Assembly (NCBI GenBank): GCA_020205615.1
Contig: CM035152.1
Location: 113,268,111-113,332,110, forward strand
Source: Panax quinquefolius
Lineage: Eukaryota; Streptophyta; Magnoliopsida; Apiales; Araliaceae
Direction of reading: 5' to 3'
DNA length: 64,000 bases
The notes beneath the pieces were generated by a model. That model had not been told where the DNA came from and made no database searches. It saw nothing but the letters and a program-made list of their open reading frames with translations. Of the stretch, positions 47,224 through 59,889 are shown piece after piece (position 1 is the stretch's first letter; each line of letters begins with the position of its first letter). A program made the translations under genes and the position numbers.

Positions 47224-50129
47224 ATCTCCACCTTTCACTTGAATACACATCACAAGTATTATACTAGAGTATTTCATCATTAAGCACACCTTCTTTGAAT
47301 CCTTCAAGAGAACTCTGCTCGACTCTAATAGTACTCCACCATGCACGCCAGTGGCAAACGTGTCTGAGCAACTTTCCTAGAGCTATCCCGAGCCGCTCCA
47401 CCCGATTCAAATCATACTTCATGTAATGCCCCCAAATTTAGGTACTTGAAACCCGAACTCGGTGATTTACGATACCATTTCTATGAGCGGAATAATACTA
47501 ATAATAATAACAATAATATGAATATCAAACTTAACTTACATTTATCAGAGTCTAATCCCAAGTACGCAACCTTTACTACATTCATTAAAATACATGATAA
47601 TAATAAATATCATTATTTTAATAAAGTTATACTATTACATAGAATACCATAACACTTATTTTTTTTACTTTCCTTTTCCCCTTGTTCTTGACCGAACCTT
47701 CTAGTTGTTCACACTTAGCTGAAAACATTTAAATTAAGCAAGGATGAGCATTTGAGTGCCCAACAAGTAATAACAATTATAAATATAAGTTGAAAGAAGT
47801 AAATGTTTTCTTTGTACGACACTTCTACAACGAATCAACAGTTGTGAAGTAAGCTCAACCAATAATAATAACATATTCATTCTATATCAAATTTTTGAAA
47901 CTACGTACTGACTATAAATAAGTATTAGTCGACAGACTATGAACATTGTTTTTAATTTTTGCTAAGGTTTAGCAGAACTTCATCTGCAAACCGTCATAAC
48001 TTATGGGCGCGGGGGTGTACATCTCATGTGCCCTGTATTGATCAATACTACATGCAAGAATGATATTATCGTTCATCTTTTCCGCCTTGGGTGCATAAAA
48101 GTTTTCCCATATTCGGGATGTTCATAATTAGTCGGGAATCCAAACCAAAGTAATTTGATTGGATACAATAAAGTTTTATCATATTCAACGATATTTCTAA
48201 ATGTGTCTAAGTCGGGTCAAATAAGCTTTAGGCAATTTGTTAATTAATATATATACATATCAAAGATCGATAGGTGTGTATTAACATGTGATTAAATACA
48301 ATGATTATCCAAGTGAGGACACTTGTATAACCATATTTAGAAATTAACGAATAGAATAAATATCTAAATTATACAATAATATTGCACTGATAAATAATGA
48401 TGGGATCATAATCGATAACAATAGGGTTAATATTGCACACAATGATAATATAATTACGAAACTTTCTTACTTATATCCATTGCATAAAGTAAATGCAAAG
48501 GTAGGATACTTATGCAGTCTGTCTAACGCTTACGATTCTGTAACTTAGTTTTATCTTTTATCTTTGAGACCTAACATTATTAAGATCATTCTATCGATTA
48601 GAATAACATATCATAACATATAAATCGCTATTTATAGTCAAAGACATAACCTAATCACATTATCACATATGTTTTACAATCATTGGATCACAAACAAACA
48701 TATATACAGACAAATTATATAAGTCCTGATCAATTTACGAAACACGCTTGATTATGCAAACGACTTTATCAGGTAATTATCGAGTCTAAGACTCAACTCG
48801 TAGTTCAATATCCATTTAAATAATTTAAATATGAGTCATATTATTTTTCATAACCTTATAATAATTTTTAAACAATTATTATAATTTATCATGATTTTTC
48901 AAACACAGGAATCATTATAAAATAATTTAAATATCAAATAATTTATTATCATTAATATTTAATTAATATTAAACTATTAATGAAATCATTGCCAAAATAT
49001 TAAATTTATTTATAATAACTTAAAATACTTTTTAAAACATTAATATTATCCTTAAATAATTTTTAAAATAATTAAAATCACTCTTAAATAATTACCATTA
49101 ATATTTAAATATTAATGTACTATTCACTAAAATATTAAAAGTCATTTAGTATAACTTCAAATAATTTTAATTCATTTATATCCTTTCTAAATGATTAATA
49201 AAACCATTTTTAAATTATTTATTTAATATAATTATTAAACTTAATGTCATTAATATCAATTTATTAATGAAATTATCCTTTATATATTAGAAGTTATATT
49301 TTATAACTTAAAATATTCTTAAACACTTTATTTTTATTTAAAATGATTTTTATAATATTAAAATCAATTTTAAAGTAATTTATTTAATATAAATATTAAA
49401 TAAATCTAATATCATTAATATTAAAATATTAATATTTTTCATGTCAAAATATCAAAAGTTATATTTTATAACTTAAAATATTTTTATAACCTTTAAATCA
49501 TTAATTCTATTTTCATCATAATTTATTTAATACATTTATTAAATAAATTAATTACCATTAATATTAATTTATTAAATTAATTTCATTAAAAAATATTAAA
49601 AGTCATTAAAAATAACTTAAAATATTTTCTTATACCATAATATAATTTTAAATGATTTTTCAAGTATTAAAATCATTTTTAAATAATTTATTTAATATAA
49701 TAATTAAATAAATTAAATGCCTTTAATATTCCAAAAATATTAAATATTTATGAAATATATTCAAAATTATAAAAAAACTAATTTTTATAATTTAAAATAA
49801 ATTTTAGGAATTTATTTTGTATTTTTCATAATTAAAAACTATTTAATAGTAATTATTTAATAAAAATAATTAATTTTGTAATAAAGTGTCGCTAAAGACT
49901 GCCTATAGCGACAAAACCGTCGCTATAGGTGTTCTTCGTGTTCTTCATCAAACCCAGAAATTCATAGCCAGCTGCCGAGTCAATTAGTTTGACCATCATT
50001 TTCTTCATGATCTTAATGTATTCTGGTCAGCTTGAAGTGTTTAGGTTGTAGTATAAATGTAATACTACCATCATCAATCAAGTTCATGGCCAACACATAA
50101 CACAACAGCAAGATCTATGTTTCAGAAAA

Positions 50130-50640
50130 GCTTGACAGAGCTGTTCTTCATTTCTGGATTACCCAGAAATGAAGAATAGTTCATGGGTGCTACTTTGAAC
50201 CCTTATATCTTACACTCTGTTTCTAGTTTGTGAGATCTAATGGTTCATATTTGTAGTATTGATGTCAGAGTACCATAATCAAACAATTTTATATCATTTT
50301 ATCAACACATAAAGATGGATCTAAGCTGGTCAAAGTAGTGGTTAGGAATTGCCTTTGAAGATTTCTGGGTTACCCAGAATCTTCATCCGGTAGTTTCGTC
50401 TGGCTTACTTTGACCACAAATTTCTTGGATTCTGTGCATGACATAAGGATTATAAAGACATGGATCAATAGTACTCATGTCAGTCTACAAGTATATAACA
50501 TCAACATGGCAAAACAACTGAAACACAGCAAGATCCATGGACTGCAAAATGGTTATCGATTTTTCAGGTGTCTGGGTTACCCAGATTCGTTCGGTCATGG
50601 TCGATCAATGACCTTTGACCCTTAATAACTTTCAATATAC
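50130..50640. repeat. Roughly 207-base repeats with CTGGGTTACCCAG hairpins in G LTR
   Basis: CTGGATTACCCAG (50154), CTGGGTTACCCAG (50362) and again (50569) sit inside short inverted repeats, each followed by ACTTTGACC-type sequence. The right LTR has matching units near 57370, 57585 and 57790. Confidence 0.8.
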
Positions 50641-51535
50641 ACATGCTATGGTCTTGATTCAAGTTCTAGGTCTTAGACCACATAACATACAACAAGTATC
50701 AACCTTCAAAACACAAAAACACATAATCATCACACAGAAACAATTTAAAACCACAATGACACATAATCAGGTTACGTATTAAGACTTTCAATGGATACAC
50801 ATGGTCAATAGTATAAATGAAACACATGCATCATCTTTTATCGTCGATTCTACTGGCAAAACAAATTGACATGTTAAAACACATAAACATAACTTAATAC
50901 AAGACATTGACATTGCCAAATGGTTGTCGGTCAGGTCAACGATGCGTGATCGATTGATGACCTTTGACCCATAATAACTTGCAAACAAATATCAACCTTC
51001 AAAACACAACAACCTGGCATGCAGATCACTAACCTTCATCATCAGATTCTGAGTCTTGAACCACTTGTAGGGCCACTTTAGATGAACCCACAACATACAT
51101 TCTTTTATTAATTACCTACATAATACATCCAAAATAAAAATTTCCAAATTTTGATTTTGGAAAGACGTCAATTCCATCTTGTGGTTCCTTTTTTTTCTTT
51201 AAATAAAATCACTTAATCGAGATTTTTGAAAATGGAAATTAGTAAATGTGGATCTACAAGATACCAACCCAGATCATCAATATCTACTACATATAACATG
51301 TTACAACACATAAACATAACTTCTAACACATCATTCAAGATCAGATTTTGGGTTAGGGTTATACCTTTACTTTGGTCAATCGTGATCTTAGGGCTTCTGA
51401 TTTGTTAGTGGAATTCGTGGGGCTTGGTATTGGGACTGATATGTTATAAGAATTTATGGGTTTTAGAGAGAGAAGGTCTTGGATGAGGGATGGTGAATAA
51501 ATGGGCAATATGAGCACTTTTCTCTCTCTTATGAT

Positions 51536-51543
51536 CTATATAT
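51536..51543 (-). promoter_or_regulatory. TATA-like box in G LTR
   Basis: The minus strand reads ACATATATAGATC followed by AAGAGAGAGAAAAG and a leader-like sequence. The other LTR has the same at about 58330. Confidence 0.45.
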
Positions 51544-51727
51544 GTTATAATACAATGCTTATAGCTGAGATATATGGCTGGTAGCTGGAGATTTTAAGCA
51601 CGTGGGAAATCAAGAGTTGGTTACCAACTACATATATGGCGAGATACACAAGTTATCTTCAATTATGCAAAAAGGGGTTTAATAGTCATTTGACTTATGA
51701 TTTTAATGGCAAACATGTAACATGGCA

Positions 51728-52000
51728 AACCCTTAGGGTTTAACCCTAAGGTTTCACACAAAATTTTATAGGATTTCAATTTAGGGTTTTAATATAAAAA
51801 TTCTAGTTTCGAAAATTGTAATTAGAGTTTCTTAAAATAATTTAGGTTTTTAATTACTTAGAACTTGTTAATTAGGTTTAAAATCCCTTAATTAGCATTA
51901 GACTTAGCAATTAGAGTTTCTAATTACTAATTAGGCTTTCTAACTTTAGCAATTAGGGTTTCTAACAATTTAATACTAGGGTTTTCTAATACTACACCAT
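51728..52000 (-). promoter_or_regulatory. Telo-box-rich stretch upstream of G LTR TATA box
   Basis: AAACCCTA/TTAGGGTTT occurs repeatedly with variants (TTAGGGTTTAACCC, ATTAGGGTTTCTAA, CTAGGGTTTTC). The copy at 58525-58805 is similar. Telo-boxes are known promoter elements in plants; function here is inferred. Confidence 0.5.
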
Positions 52001-52641
52001 AATTGGCCATCCATTAACAATACGTACATACAGTACATATTTATAGCACTGAAATATAATTAATATAATATTATTATCATCATTCCTTGTTTCGAAACCA
52101 AAATTTAAGGTTTATCAATAACATTAGAGTTTTGCAGGTTACATTAAAACTTTTCCACACATTAACCTTCAACACATAACATACATATCTATAACACTGA
52201 CAAATAATAATATAATATTATTATTCTCATTCCTTGATCAAAATCCAAAATTAGGGTTTGGATTCCATATCTAATTTATCTTACATATACATTACCATTA
52301 TTAATTAAGTTATAATAATTAACTTAAATAAAATAATTATTATAATAATTCTATAATCATTTCATATATTATTTAAAATAACATAATAATCTTATTCTCA
52401 TGGAAAATAAATAATAAAAACATTTCTACTATAAAATTAATTATTATAAGAATATAATTTATAATGATCAATAATTCTAAAATAAAATTATTTGTAATCA
52501 TTCATGTAATAAATATATTTTATATTAATCACATAAATACATACACATTACCTTGCACGCATTTTCACCTTTAAAATAATAATAAAAAAATTTATCATAA
52601 AATTTCTGATTTAATTATATAGAAAATATCGGGTTATTACA

Positions 52642-52657
52642 TTCACCCTTCCTTATA
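52642..52657 (-). other. Polypurine tract of element G
   Basis: The minus strand reads TATAAGGAAGGGTGAA directly before the 3' LTR TGTAATAAC. Confidence 0.75.
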
Positions 52658-52840
52658 AAGATTTCGTTCCCTGAATCACCGTTTTAAAACTTATACATAC
52701 GAGGGTACATAGCATACACAATCATTCCAAGTAGATCTCGATCATAATTGATCGAACCGATCTTTAACTATTCAGCATAAAGCTTTTCTATATGTTTAAA
52801 TGGAAAAATTGATTTCTAATAGAACTCAAATTCCTCCTTT

Positions 52841-53611
52841 TCAAAATTTCTTTATAAAATAATTTACTATATATAAGAAAATCATATATAAGAAAATAAA
52901 AGTTATACGAATAATACCTGGAGTTGCATCCCCATCAGCCACGGTATCTTGAACGGTTGTGTTGAAGACTCTTGCAGTTGATTCCGTTGGTTTGTTTGTT
53001 GAAGTTGGTCTCGTTGTCGTCAATGTCCTGCTGCCTTTTTCGTATTCGCATTCCTTGCCTCCCTTCTCCTTCTTGAACAGTCTTTCACCTTATGCTCCAT
53101 TGATTCACAAATAAAACACCCACTATACTTTCTTGGATTGGTGCAGTTGGGAGAGATATGTCCCTTCTGCCCATACTTATAACACACAAACTTGCCTTTA
53201 AGACACTCTCCCGAGTGATTCTTTCCGCAATTTCCACACTGCACAACTTGTTTCTTTCCAACTCCTGGCTTATTTCCAGTATTCCCGAAATTATCTCCTT
53301 TCCTTTTTCCAATCCTACTATTACTACTCCCTTCTCCGGCTCTAGCTTGATTTGCCTCCCACCAAAAATTAGTCTCCCCTTTCATCGTATAGGTGGCAAA
53401 AGTTGTCTTTTGTCCCTCCGTTACCCTAGCTATCACAAACGCTTCTACATGGTCAGTTGATCCTCTAAGTCCTGGCAGTATGAACGCCTTGAAGTCTTTG
53501 AAGTTTGTCGATCGATTATTTGGCTGATTTCCCGCTGTTGGTATTCCATTCTACATAGCTTGAGCGTCCATATTTTGCAAAATTCAGATCGTCCTGGTTG
53601 TCCTCCGGCAT
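52841..53611 (-). pseudogene. Element G gag with internal deletions, protease start
   Basis: The minus-strand ATG at 53611 gives MPEDNQDDLNFAKYGRSS and stops early. The gag frame then appears as GIPTAGNQPNNRSTNFKDF, AFVIARVTEGQKTTFATYTMKG, and NFWWEANQ (to about 53350), followed directly by EGSSNSRIGKRKGDN. The middle of the capsid region, normally about 200 residues, is gone. Knuckle-like motifs are CGNCGKNHSGEC, CYKYGQKGHISPNC (second Cys replaced by Tyr) and CFICESMEHKVKDC. After a shift, ARVFNTTVQDTVADGD, the start of protease, ends at a stop. The element is dependent on others for movement. Confidence 0.85.
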
Positions 53612-54155
53612 TGTTGATGATTCTTACATCCTTTGGTTTTATTTTTCGTCTTTGGCAATATTTGATAAAATAAAATCATAATTTATCTTTCATCGACTTA
53701 CCTTCTATGTCTTAGGGTATACCCATAACGTAAATTTTCTACTCAAATAGTTATGTATTCAAAATATTAGATTTTGAAAATCGTTTCTTGTAGTAACTAG
53801 TGTTCGGATAAATAATTACTACCTTTATACCAACTTATTTCATTACTCCTTCATAGATTCATATTCATAGCACTTGACATACCATATCACATACTGCTTT
53901 AAACATCCGCTATCCCTTTGTGACTCAAAAGTTGGGAATCGCTGCCACAACTTATACAAAAGTTAAGAATATTACCTTATACAGACATACTTATCATATA
54001 CACTACATAGAATCATACATATTCAAGTAATACTAATACTACTTATTTCTTACGCCTTCACTAAGGATCAATTACTTAGTAATCTATCTATTTCCCCTTA
54101 TCCTCAATAATCCATTCACACCTAACTATACCTAGTTCATCAAACTTACCACACA
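53612..54155 (-). other. Element G leader between small ORF and gag
   Basis: No frame or motif recognised; the equivalent spacer in element B is 285 bases. Confidence 0.5.
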
Positions 54156-54413
54156 TTATGAGTTTAAGAACTCATCATAAACATATGAGTTTAAGAACTC
54201 GAGCTTGACTATATAATTTCTCATTATACTATACCTATCTGTTATACTATCATTTCTGGTTCCGGTACTACACTTTTCCACAGTATCCACTTCATCAGGG
54301 TTGCTTTCCAAGTGAGCCTCTATTTCAGCTATTAGCTTTGACATTGGCTCGATCATGAAGGTTGACTCCTTCTTTACGATCTTAGGGTATCCTAATCCTT
54401 TTCTATCTGACAT
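54156..54413 (-). CDS. Small ORF upstream of gag in element G
   Basis: 85 codons, ATG 209 bases after the primer site. Starts MSDRKGLGYPKIVKK; residues 22-45 are acidic (LIAEIEAHLESNPDEVDTVE). No known domain. Its place (after the primer site, before gag) and acid-rich composition parallel the 214-codon ORF of element B, but I see no clear sequence match. It may be a truncated form of a longer accessory frame, or chance. Confidence 0.45.
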   Translation of the reverse strand: MSDRKGLGYPKIVKKESTFMIEPMSKLIAEIEAHLESNPDEVDTVEKCSTGTRNDSITDRYSIMRNYIVKLEFLNSYVYDEFLNS

Positions 54414-54621
54414 CTACACACAAACTATCTTGATTAGCACATAATATATACACACAACAAATAATAGTTTTATATAATTTATCTTTTATTTTGTTTTTAC
54501 GATGAATTTATTCAATTCATCTCCTTATAAACTTTATATGAGTTATTTTTATTTTCAACGTTTCCCTCTGTTCTAAGGTTATAACCTAAGGTCTATCCCG
54601 CCTAAGGTTTCTAACCCTAAA

Positions 54622-54633
54622 GCTCTGATACCA
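54622..54633 (-). other. Primer-binding site of element G
   Basis: The minus strand TGGTATCAGAGC is the exact initiator tRNA-Met complement, 3 bases from the 5' LTR end. Confidence 0.9.
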
Positions 54634-54636
54634 TGA

Positions 54637-57600
54637 TGTAACGCCCCCAAATTCAGGTACTTGAAACCCAAACTTGGTGCTTTAGGATAATATTTCTATG
54701 AGCGAAATAATACTAATAATAATAACAATAATATGAATATCAAACTTAACTTATATTTATCAGAGTCTAATCCCAAGTATGCAACCTTTACTACATTCAT
54801 TACAATACAAGATAATAATAAATATCATTATTTTAATAAATTTATACTATTACATAAAATACCATAACACTTATTCTGTTTTCTTTCCTTTTCCCCTTGT
54901 TCTTGACCAAACCTTCTACTTGTTCACACTTAGCTAAAAACATTTAAATTAATCAAGGATGAGCATTTGAGTGCCCAGCAAGTAATAGAAATTATAAATA
55001 TAAGTTGAAAGAAGTAAATATTTTCTTTGTACGACACTTCTACAACGAATCAACAGTTGTGAAGTAAGCTCAACCAATAATAATAACATATCAATTCTAT
55101 ATCAAATTTTTGAAACTACGTACTGACTATAAATAAGTATTAGTCGACGGACTATGAACATTGTTTTTAATTTTCGCTAAGGTTTAGCAGAACTTCATCT
55201 GCAAACCGTCATAACTTACGGGCCCGAGGGTGTACATCACATGTACCCTGTATTTATCAATACTACATGCAAGAACGATATTATCGTTCATCTTTTCCGC
55301 CTTGGGCGCATAAAAGTTTTCCCATATTCGGGATGTTCATACTTAGTCGGGAATCCAAACCAAAGCAATTTGATTAGATACAATAAAGTTTTATCATATT
55401 CAACGATATTTCTAAATCTATGTCTTCAAATTTGGGTCAAATAGCTTTAGCACATTAATTAATATATATACATATCAGAGATCGATTGGTGTGTATTAAC
55501 ATGTGATTAAATACAATGATTATCTAAGTGAGGACACTTGTATAACCATATTTAGAAATTAACGAACAAAATAAATATCTAAATTATACAATAATATTGT
55601 ACTGATAAATAATGATCGGATACATAATCGATAACAATAGGGTTAATATTCTGGCACAATGATAATATAATTCTGAAAATTTCTTACTTATATCCATTGC
55701 ATAAAGTAGGTAGGATACTTGCCTGGTCTGATGCTTACAGTTACGCAACTTAGTTTTATCTTTTATACTGAGACCTATCATTATTAAGATCATTCTATCG
55801 ATTAGAATAACATATCATAACATATAGTACTGCTATTTGCAGTCAACACATAATCTAATCACATTGTCACATATGTTTCACAGTCATTGGATCACAAACA
55901 AACACATATACAGATAAATTATATAAGTCAGGATCAATTTTCGAAACACGCTTGATTATCTGAAAGCGACTTTTATATCGAGTAATTATCGAGTCTAAGA
56001 CTCAATTCGTAGTTCAATATCCATTTAAATATGAGTCATATTATTATTTTCATAACCTTATAATAATTTTTAAACAATTATTATAATTTATCATGATTTT
56101 TCAAACAGGAATCATTATAAAATGATTTAAATATCAAATAATTCTATTATCATTAATATTTAATTAATATTAAACTATTAATGAAATCATTGCCAAAATA
56201 TTAAAGTTATTTATAATAACTTCAAATACTTTTAAAACATTAATATTATCCTTAAATGATTTTTAAAATATTTAAAATCACTCTTAAATAATTACCATTA
56301 ATATTTAAATATTAATGTACTATTAACTAAAATATTAAAAGTCATTTAGTATAACTTCAAATATTTTTAATTCATTTATATCCTTTTAAATGATTAATAA
56401 AACTATTTTTAAAGTATTTATTTAATATAATTATTAAATAAACTTAATGTCATTAATATCAAATTATTAATGAAATTATCCTTTATATATTAGAAGTTAT
56501 ATTTTATAAATTAAAATATTCTTAAACACTTTTATTTTATTTAAAATAATTTTTATAATATTAAAATCATTTTTAAACTAATTTATTTAATATAAATATT
56601 AAATAAATCTAATATCATTAATATTAAAATATTAATTTTTTCATGTCAAAATATAAAAAGTTATATTTTATAACTTAAAATATTTTTTTATAACCTTTAA
56701 ATAAGTTTTATATGATTTTTAAATCATTAATTCTATTTTTTTATAATTTATTTAATATATTTATTAAATAACTTAATTATCATTAATATTAATTTATTAA
56801 TGAAATTTCATTACAAAATATTTAAAGTCGTTAAAAATAACTTAAAATATTTTCTTATACCATAATATAATTTTAAATGGTTTTTCAAATATTAAAATCA
56901 TTTTTAAACAATTTATTTAATATAATAATTAAATAAATTAAATGCCTTTAATATTCCAAAAATATTAAATATTTATGAAATTTATTCAAATTTATAAAAA
57001 CTAATTTTTATGCTTTAAAATAATTTTAAGGAATTTATTTTGTATTTTTCATAATTAAAAACTATTTAATACTAATTATTTAATAAAATAATTAATTTTG
57101 TAATAAAGTATCGCTAAAAGGCGGGCTATATATGATGTAAAATCGCTATAGGTGTTCTTCGTGTTCTTTATCAAAACCAGAAATTCATAGCCAGGTTATA
57201 AGTAAACTAGTTTGACAATCATTTTCTTCATAATCTTAATGTATTTCGTCAACTTAAAGTGTTTAGGTTGTAGTATAAATGTAATACTACCATCATCAAT
57301 CAAGTTCATGGCCAACACATAACACAACAACAAGATCTAAGCTTGAGAAAAGCTTGACAGAGTTGTTCTTCATTTCAGGTTGCCCTAAATGAAAACAATT
57401 CACGGGTGCTACTTTGAACCCTTATATCTTACGCTCACATTCTAGTTTGTGAGATCTAATGGTTCATATTTGTAGTATTGATGTCCGAGTACCATTATCA
57501 AACAATTTTATATTATTTTATCAACACATAAGATGGATCTAAGCTAGTCAAAGTTGTGGTCAGGAACTGCCTTTGAAGATTTCTAGGTTACCCAGAATCT

Positions 57601-59455
57601 TCATCCGGCAGTTTTGTCTGGCTTACTTTGACCACAAATTTCTTAGATTCTGTGCATGATTTAAGGATTATAAAGACATGGATCGATAGTACTCATGTCA
57701 GCCTACAAGTATATAACATCAACATGGCAAAACAACTGAAACACAGCAAGATCCATGGACTGCAAAATGGTTGTCAGACTTTTCTGGGTAATCTGGGTTA
57801 CCCAGATTCGTTCGATCATGGTCGGTCAACGACCTTTGACCCTCAATAACTTTCAATCTACACATGCTATGGTCTTGATTCAAGTTCTAGGTTATAGACC
57901 ACATAACACACTACAAGTATCAACCTTCAAAACACAAAAACACATAATCATCACAGATCTATGAGGACTAACATTTGACTGTCAGACACAAAAACAAAAA
58001 ATTTTCAGATTTTGAAAATCATCAATTTTGAGCATTTAGATGTTATGGATCTACAAGATACCAACCCAGATCTTCAATATCTATTACATATAACATGTTA
58101 CAACACATAAACCTAACTTCTAACACATCACTCAAAATCAAATTTTGGGTTAGGGTTATACCTTTACTTTGGTCAATCTTGATCTTAGGGCTTCTGATTT
58201 GTTAGTGGAATTCTTGGGGCCTTGTATTGGGACTGATATGTTATAAGAATTTATGGGTTTTAGAGAGAGAAGGTCTTGGATGAGGGATGGTGAATAAATG
58301 GGCAATATGAGCACTTTTCTCTCTTATGATCTATATATGTTATAATGATGCTTATAAATTTGAGATATATGGTCAGTGGTGGAGATTTTAAGCATGTGCG
58401 AAATCAAGAGTTGGTTACCAACTACATATATGGCGAGATACACAAGTTATCTTCAATTATGCAAAAAGGGGTATAATAGTGATTTGACTTATGATTTTAA
58501 TGGCAAACATGTAACATGGCAAACCCTTAGGGTTTAACCTTAAGGTTTGGCATAAAATTTTGTAGGATTTCAATTTAGGGTTTTAATATAAAAATTCTAG
58601 TTTCGAAAATTGTAATTAGGGTTTCTTAAAATAGTTTAGGTTTTTAATTACTTAGAACTTGTTAATTAGGTTTAAAATCCCTTAATTAGCATTAGGCTTA
58701 GCAATTAGGATTCCACTTAGCAATTAGGGTTTTTAATTACTAATTAGGCTTTCTAACTTTAGCCATTAGGGTTTTTAACAATTTAATACTAGGGTTTTCT
58801 AATACTGCACCATAATTTGCCATCCATCAATAATACGTACATACAATATATATTTATAGCACTGAAATATAATTAATATAATATTATTATCATCATTCCT
58901 CGTTCCTAAACCAAAATTTAGGGTTTATCAGTAACATTAGATTTTTGCAGGTTACATTAAAAGTTTTTCACACATTAACCTTACACACATAACATACATA
59001 TCTGTAACACTGACAAATAATAATATAATGTTATTATTCTCATTCCTTGAACAAAAATTCAAAATTAGAGTTTGGATTCCATATCTGATTTATCTTACAC
59101 ATACATACCATTATTAATTACGTTATAATAATTAACTTAAATAAAATAATTATTATAATAATTTTATAATCATTTCATATATTATTTAAATAACATAATA
59201 ATCTTATTTTCATGGAAAATAAATAATAAAAACATTTCTACTATAAAATTAATTATTATAAGAATATAATTTATAATGATCAATAATTCTAAAATAAAAT
59301 TAATTATTTGTAATCATTCATGTAATAAATATATTTTATATTAATCACATAAATACATACACATTACCTTGCACGCATTCTCACCTTTAAAAAAAAAAAA
59401 AAAATTATCATAAAATTTTTTGATTTAATTATATAGAAAATATCGGGTTATTACA
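54637..59455 (-). repeat. Element G 5' LTR
   Basis: 4819 bases; the same ends and internal repeats as the 3' LTR with scattered substitutions. It is followed by CTTCA. No gene. Confidence 0.92.
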
Positions 59456-59460
59456 CTTCA

Positions 59461-59889
59461 CCTTTGAGTCGAGTCCCGCTCCACCGACTCAAATCATCTC
59501 GTGGCTCCACCGATTCAACTCTATTTGTCATGAGCTACGATAACATTTTGTAGCGGAATTATACGATCCATCCCACATTAATTAAATCGTGCAATAGCAG
59601 TAGCGTTTGTAGATGGACCTAAATAAATATGTTGGACCACCTCCTTACCTAAAAGGTTAACCTATTGTAGGTTGAAATTTCTATCATCTTATTAACCCAT
59701 TTATACTCTTGAATTTATTTAATATGAGATTCGTATGAAATATCCACGTGATTATAGAACAAAATATGGTCAACTGATGTAGTATTCCTTTTATTTATTT
59801 TAGTAATTAAAGTGAACTGCCAATTTTCATTAGAGATAAGCGAAAGATATTGATATTTTTAAAAAAAAAATAAACAAAGCAATTCTCAC
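59461..59889. repeat. Right copy of direct repeat and spacer
   Basis: 59549-59750 matches 47026-47223 (TGTAGCGGAATTATACGAT, GTTGGACCACCTCCTTACC). 59461-59548 has CCACCGACTCAAATCAT-like sequence that resembles the left side of G. The remaining bases show no feature. Confidence 0.55.

Larger units (their letters stand above)
47422..52641 (-). repeat. Element G 3' LTR
   Basis: 5220 bases; on the minus strand TGTAATAACCCGATATTTTC ... GGGGGCATTACA. It aligns with 54637-59455 but carries about 0.4 kb extra near 50740-51110, containing another copy of the CATTGACCTTTGACCC-type unit. Contains AT-rich TTTAAATAATTT tracts (48800-49870), hairpin repeats (50130-50640) and TTAGGG-rich sequence (51730-52000). 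Confidence 0.92.
47422..59455 (-). mobile_element. Gypsy element G: LTR-dominated, gag-only derivative
   Basis: Minus orientation. The 5' LTR is 54637-59455 and the 3' LTR is 47422-52641, with a perfect target duplication CTTCA (47417-47421 and 59456-59460). The interior is 1995 bases with primer site, small ORF, deleted gag and polypurine tract. Only the first residues of protease remain; RT, RNase H and integrase are absent. About five sixths of the element is LTR. Compatible with a TR-GAG-like non-autonomous form or a deletion derivative of a Tekay/Del element. Confidence 0.9.

Noticed and set aside
50410..50625. 71-codon plus frame with near copy at 57628
   Set aside because: Conserved only because both are LTR copies of element G; it runs through hairpin repeats and opposes element orientation.
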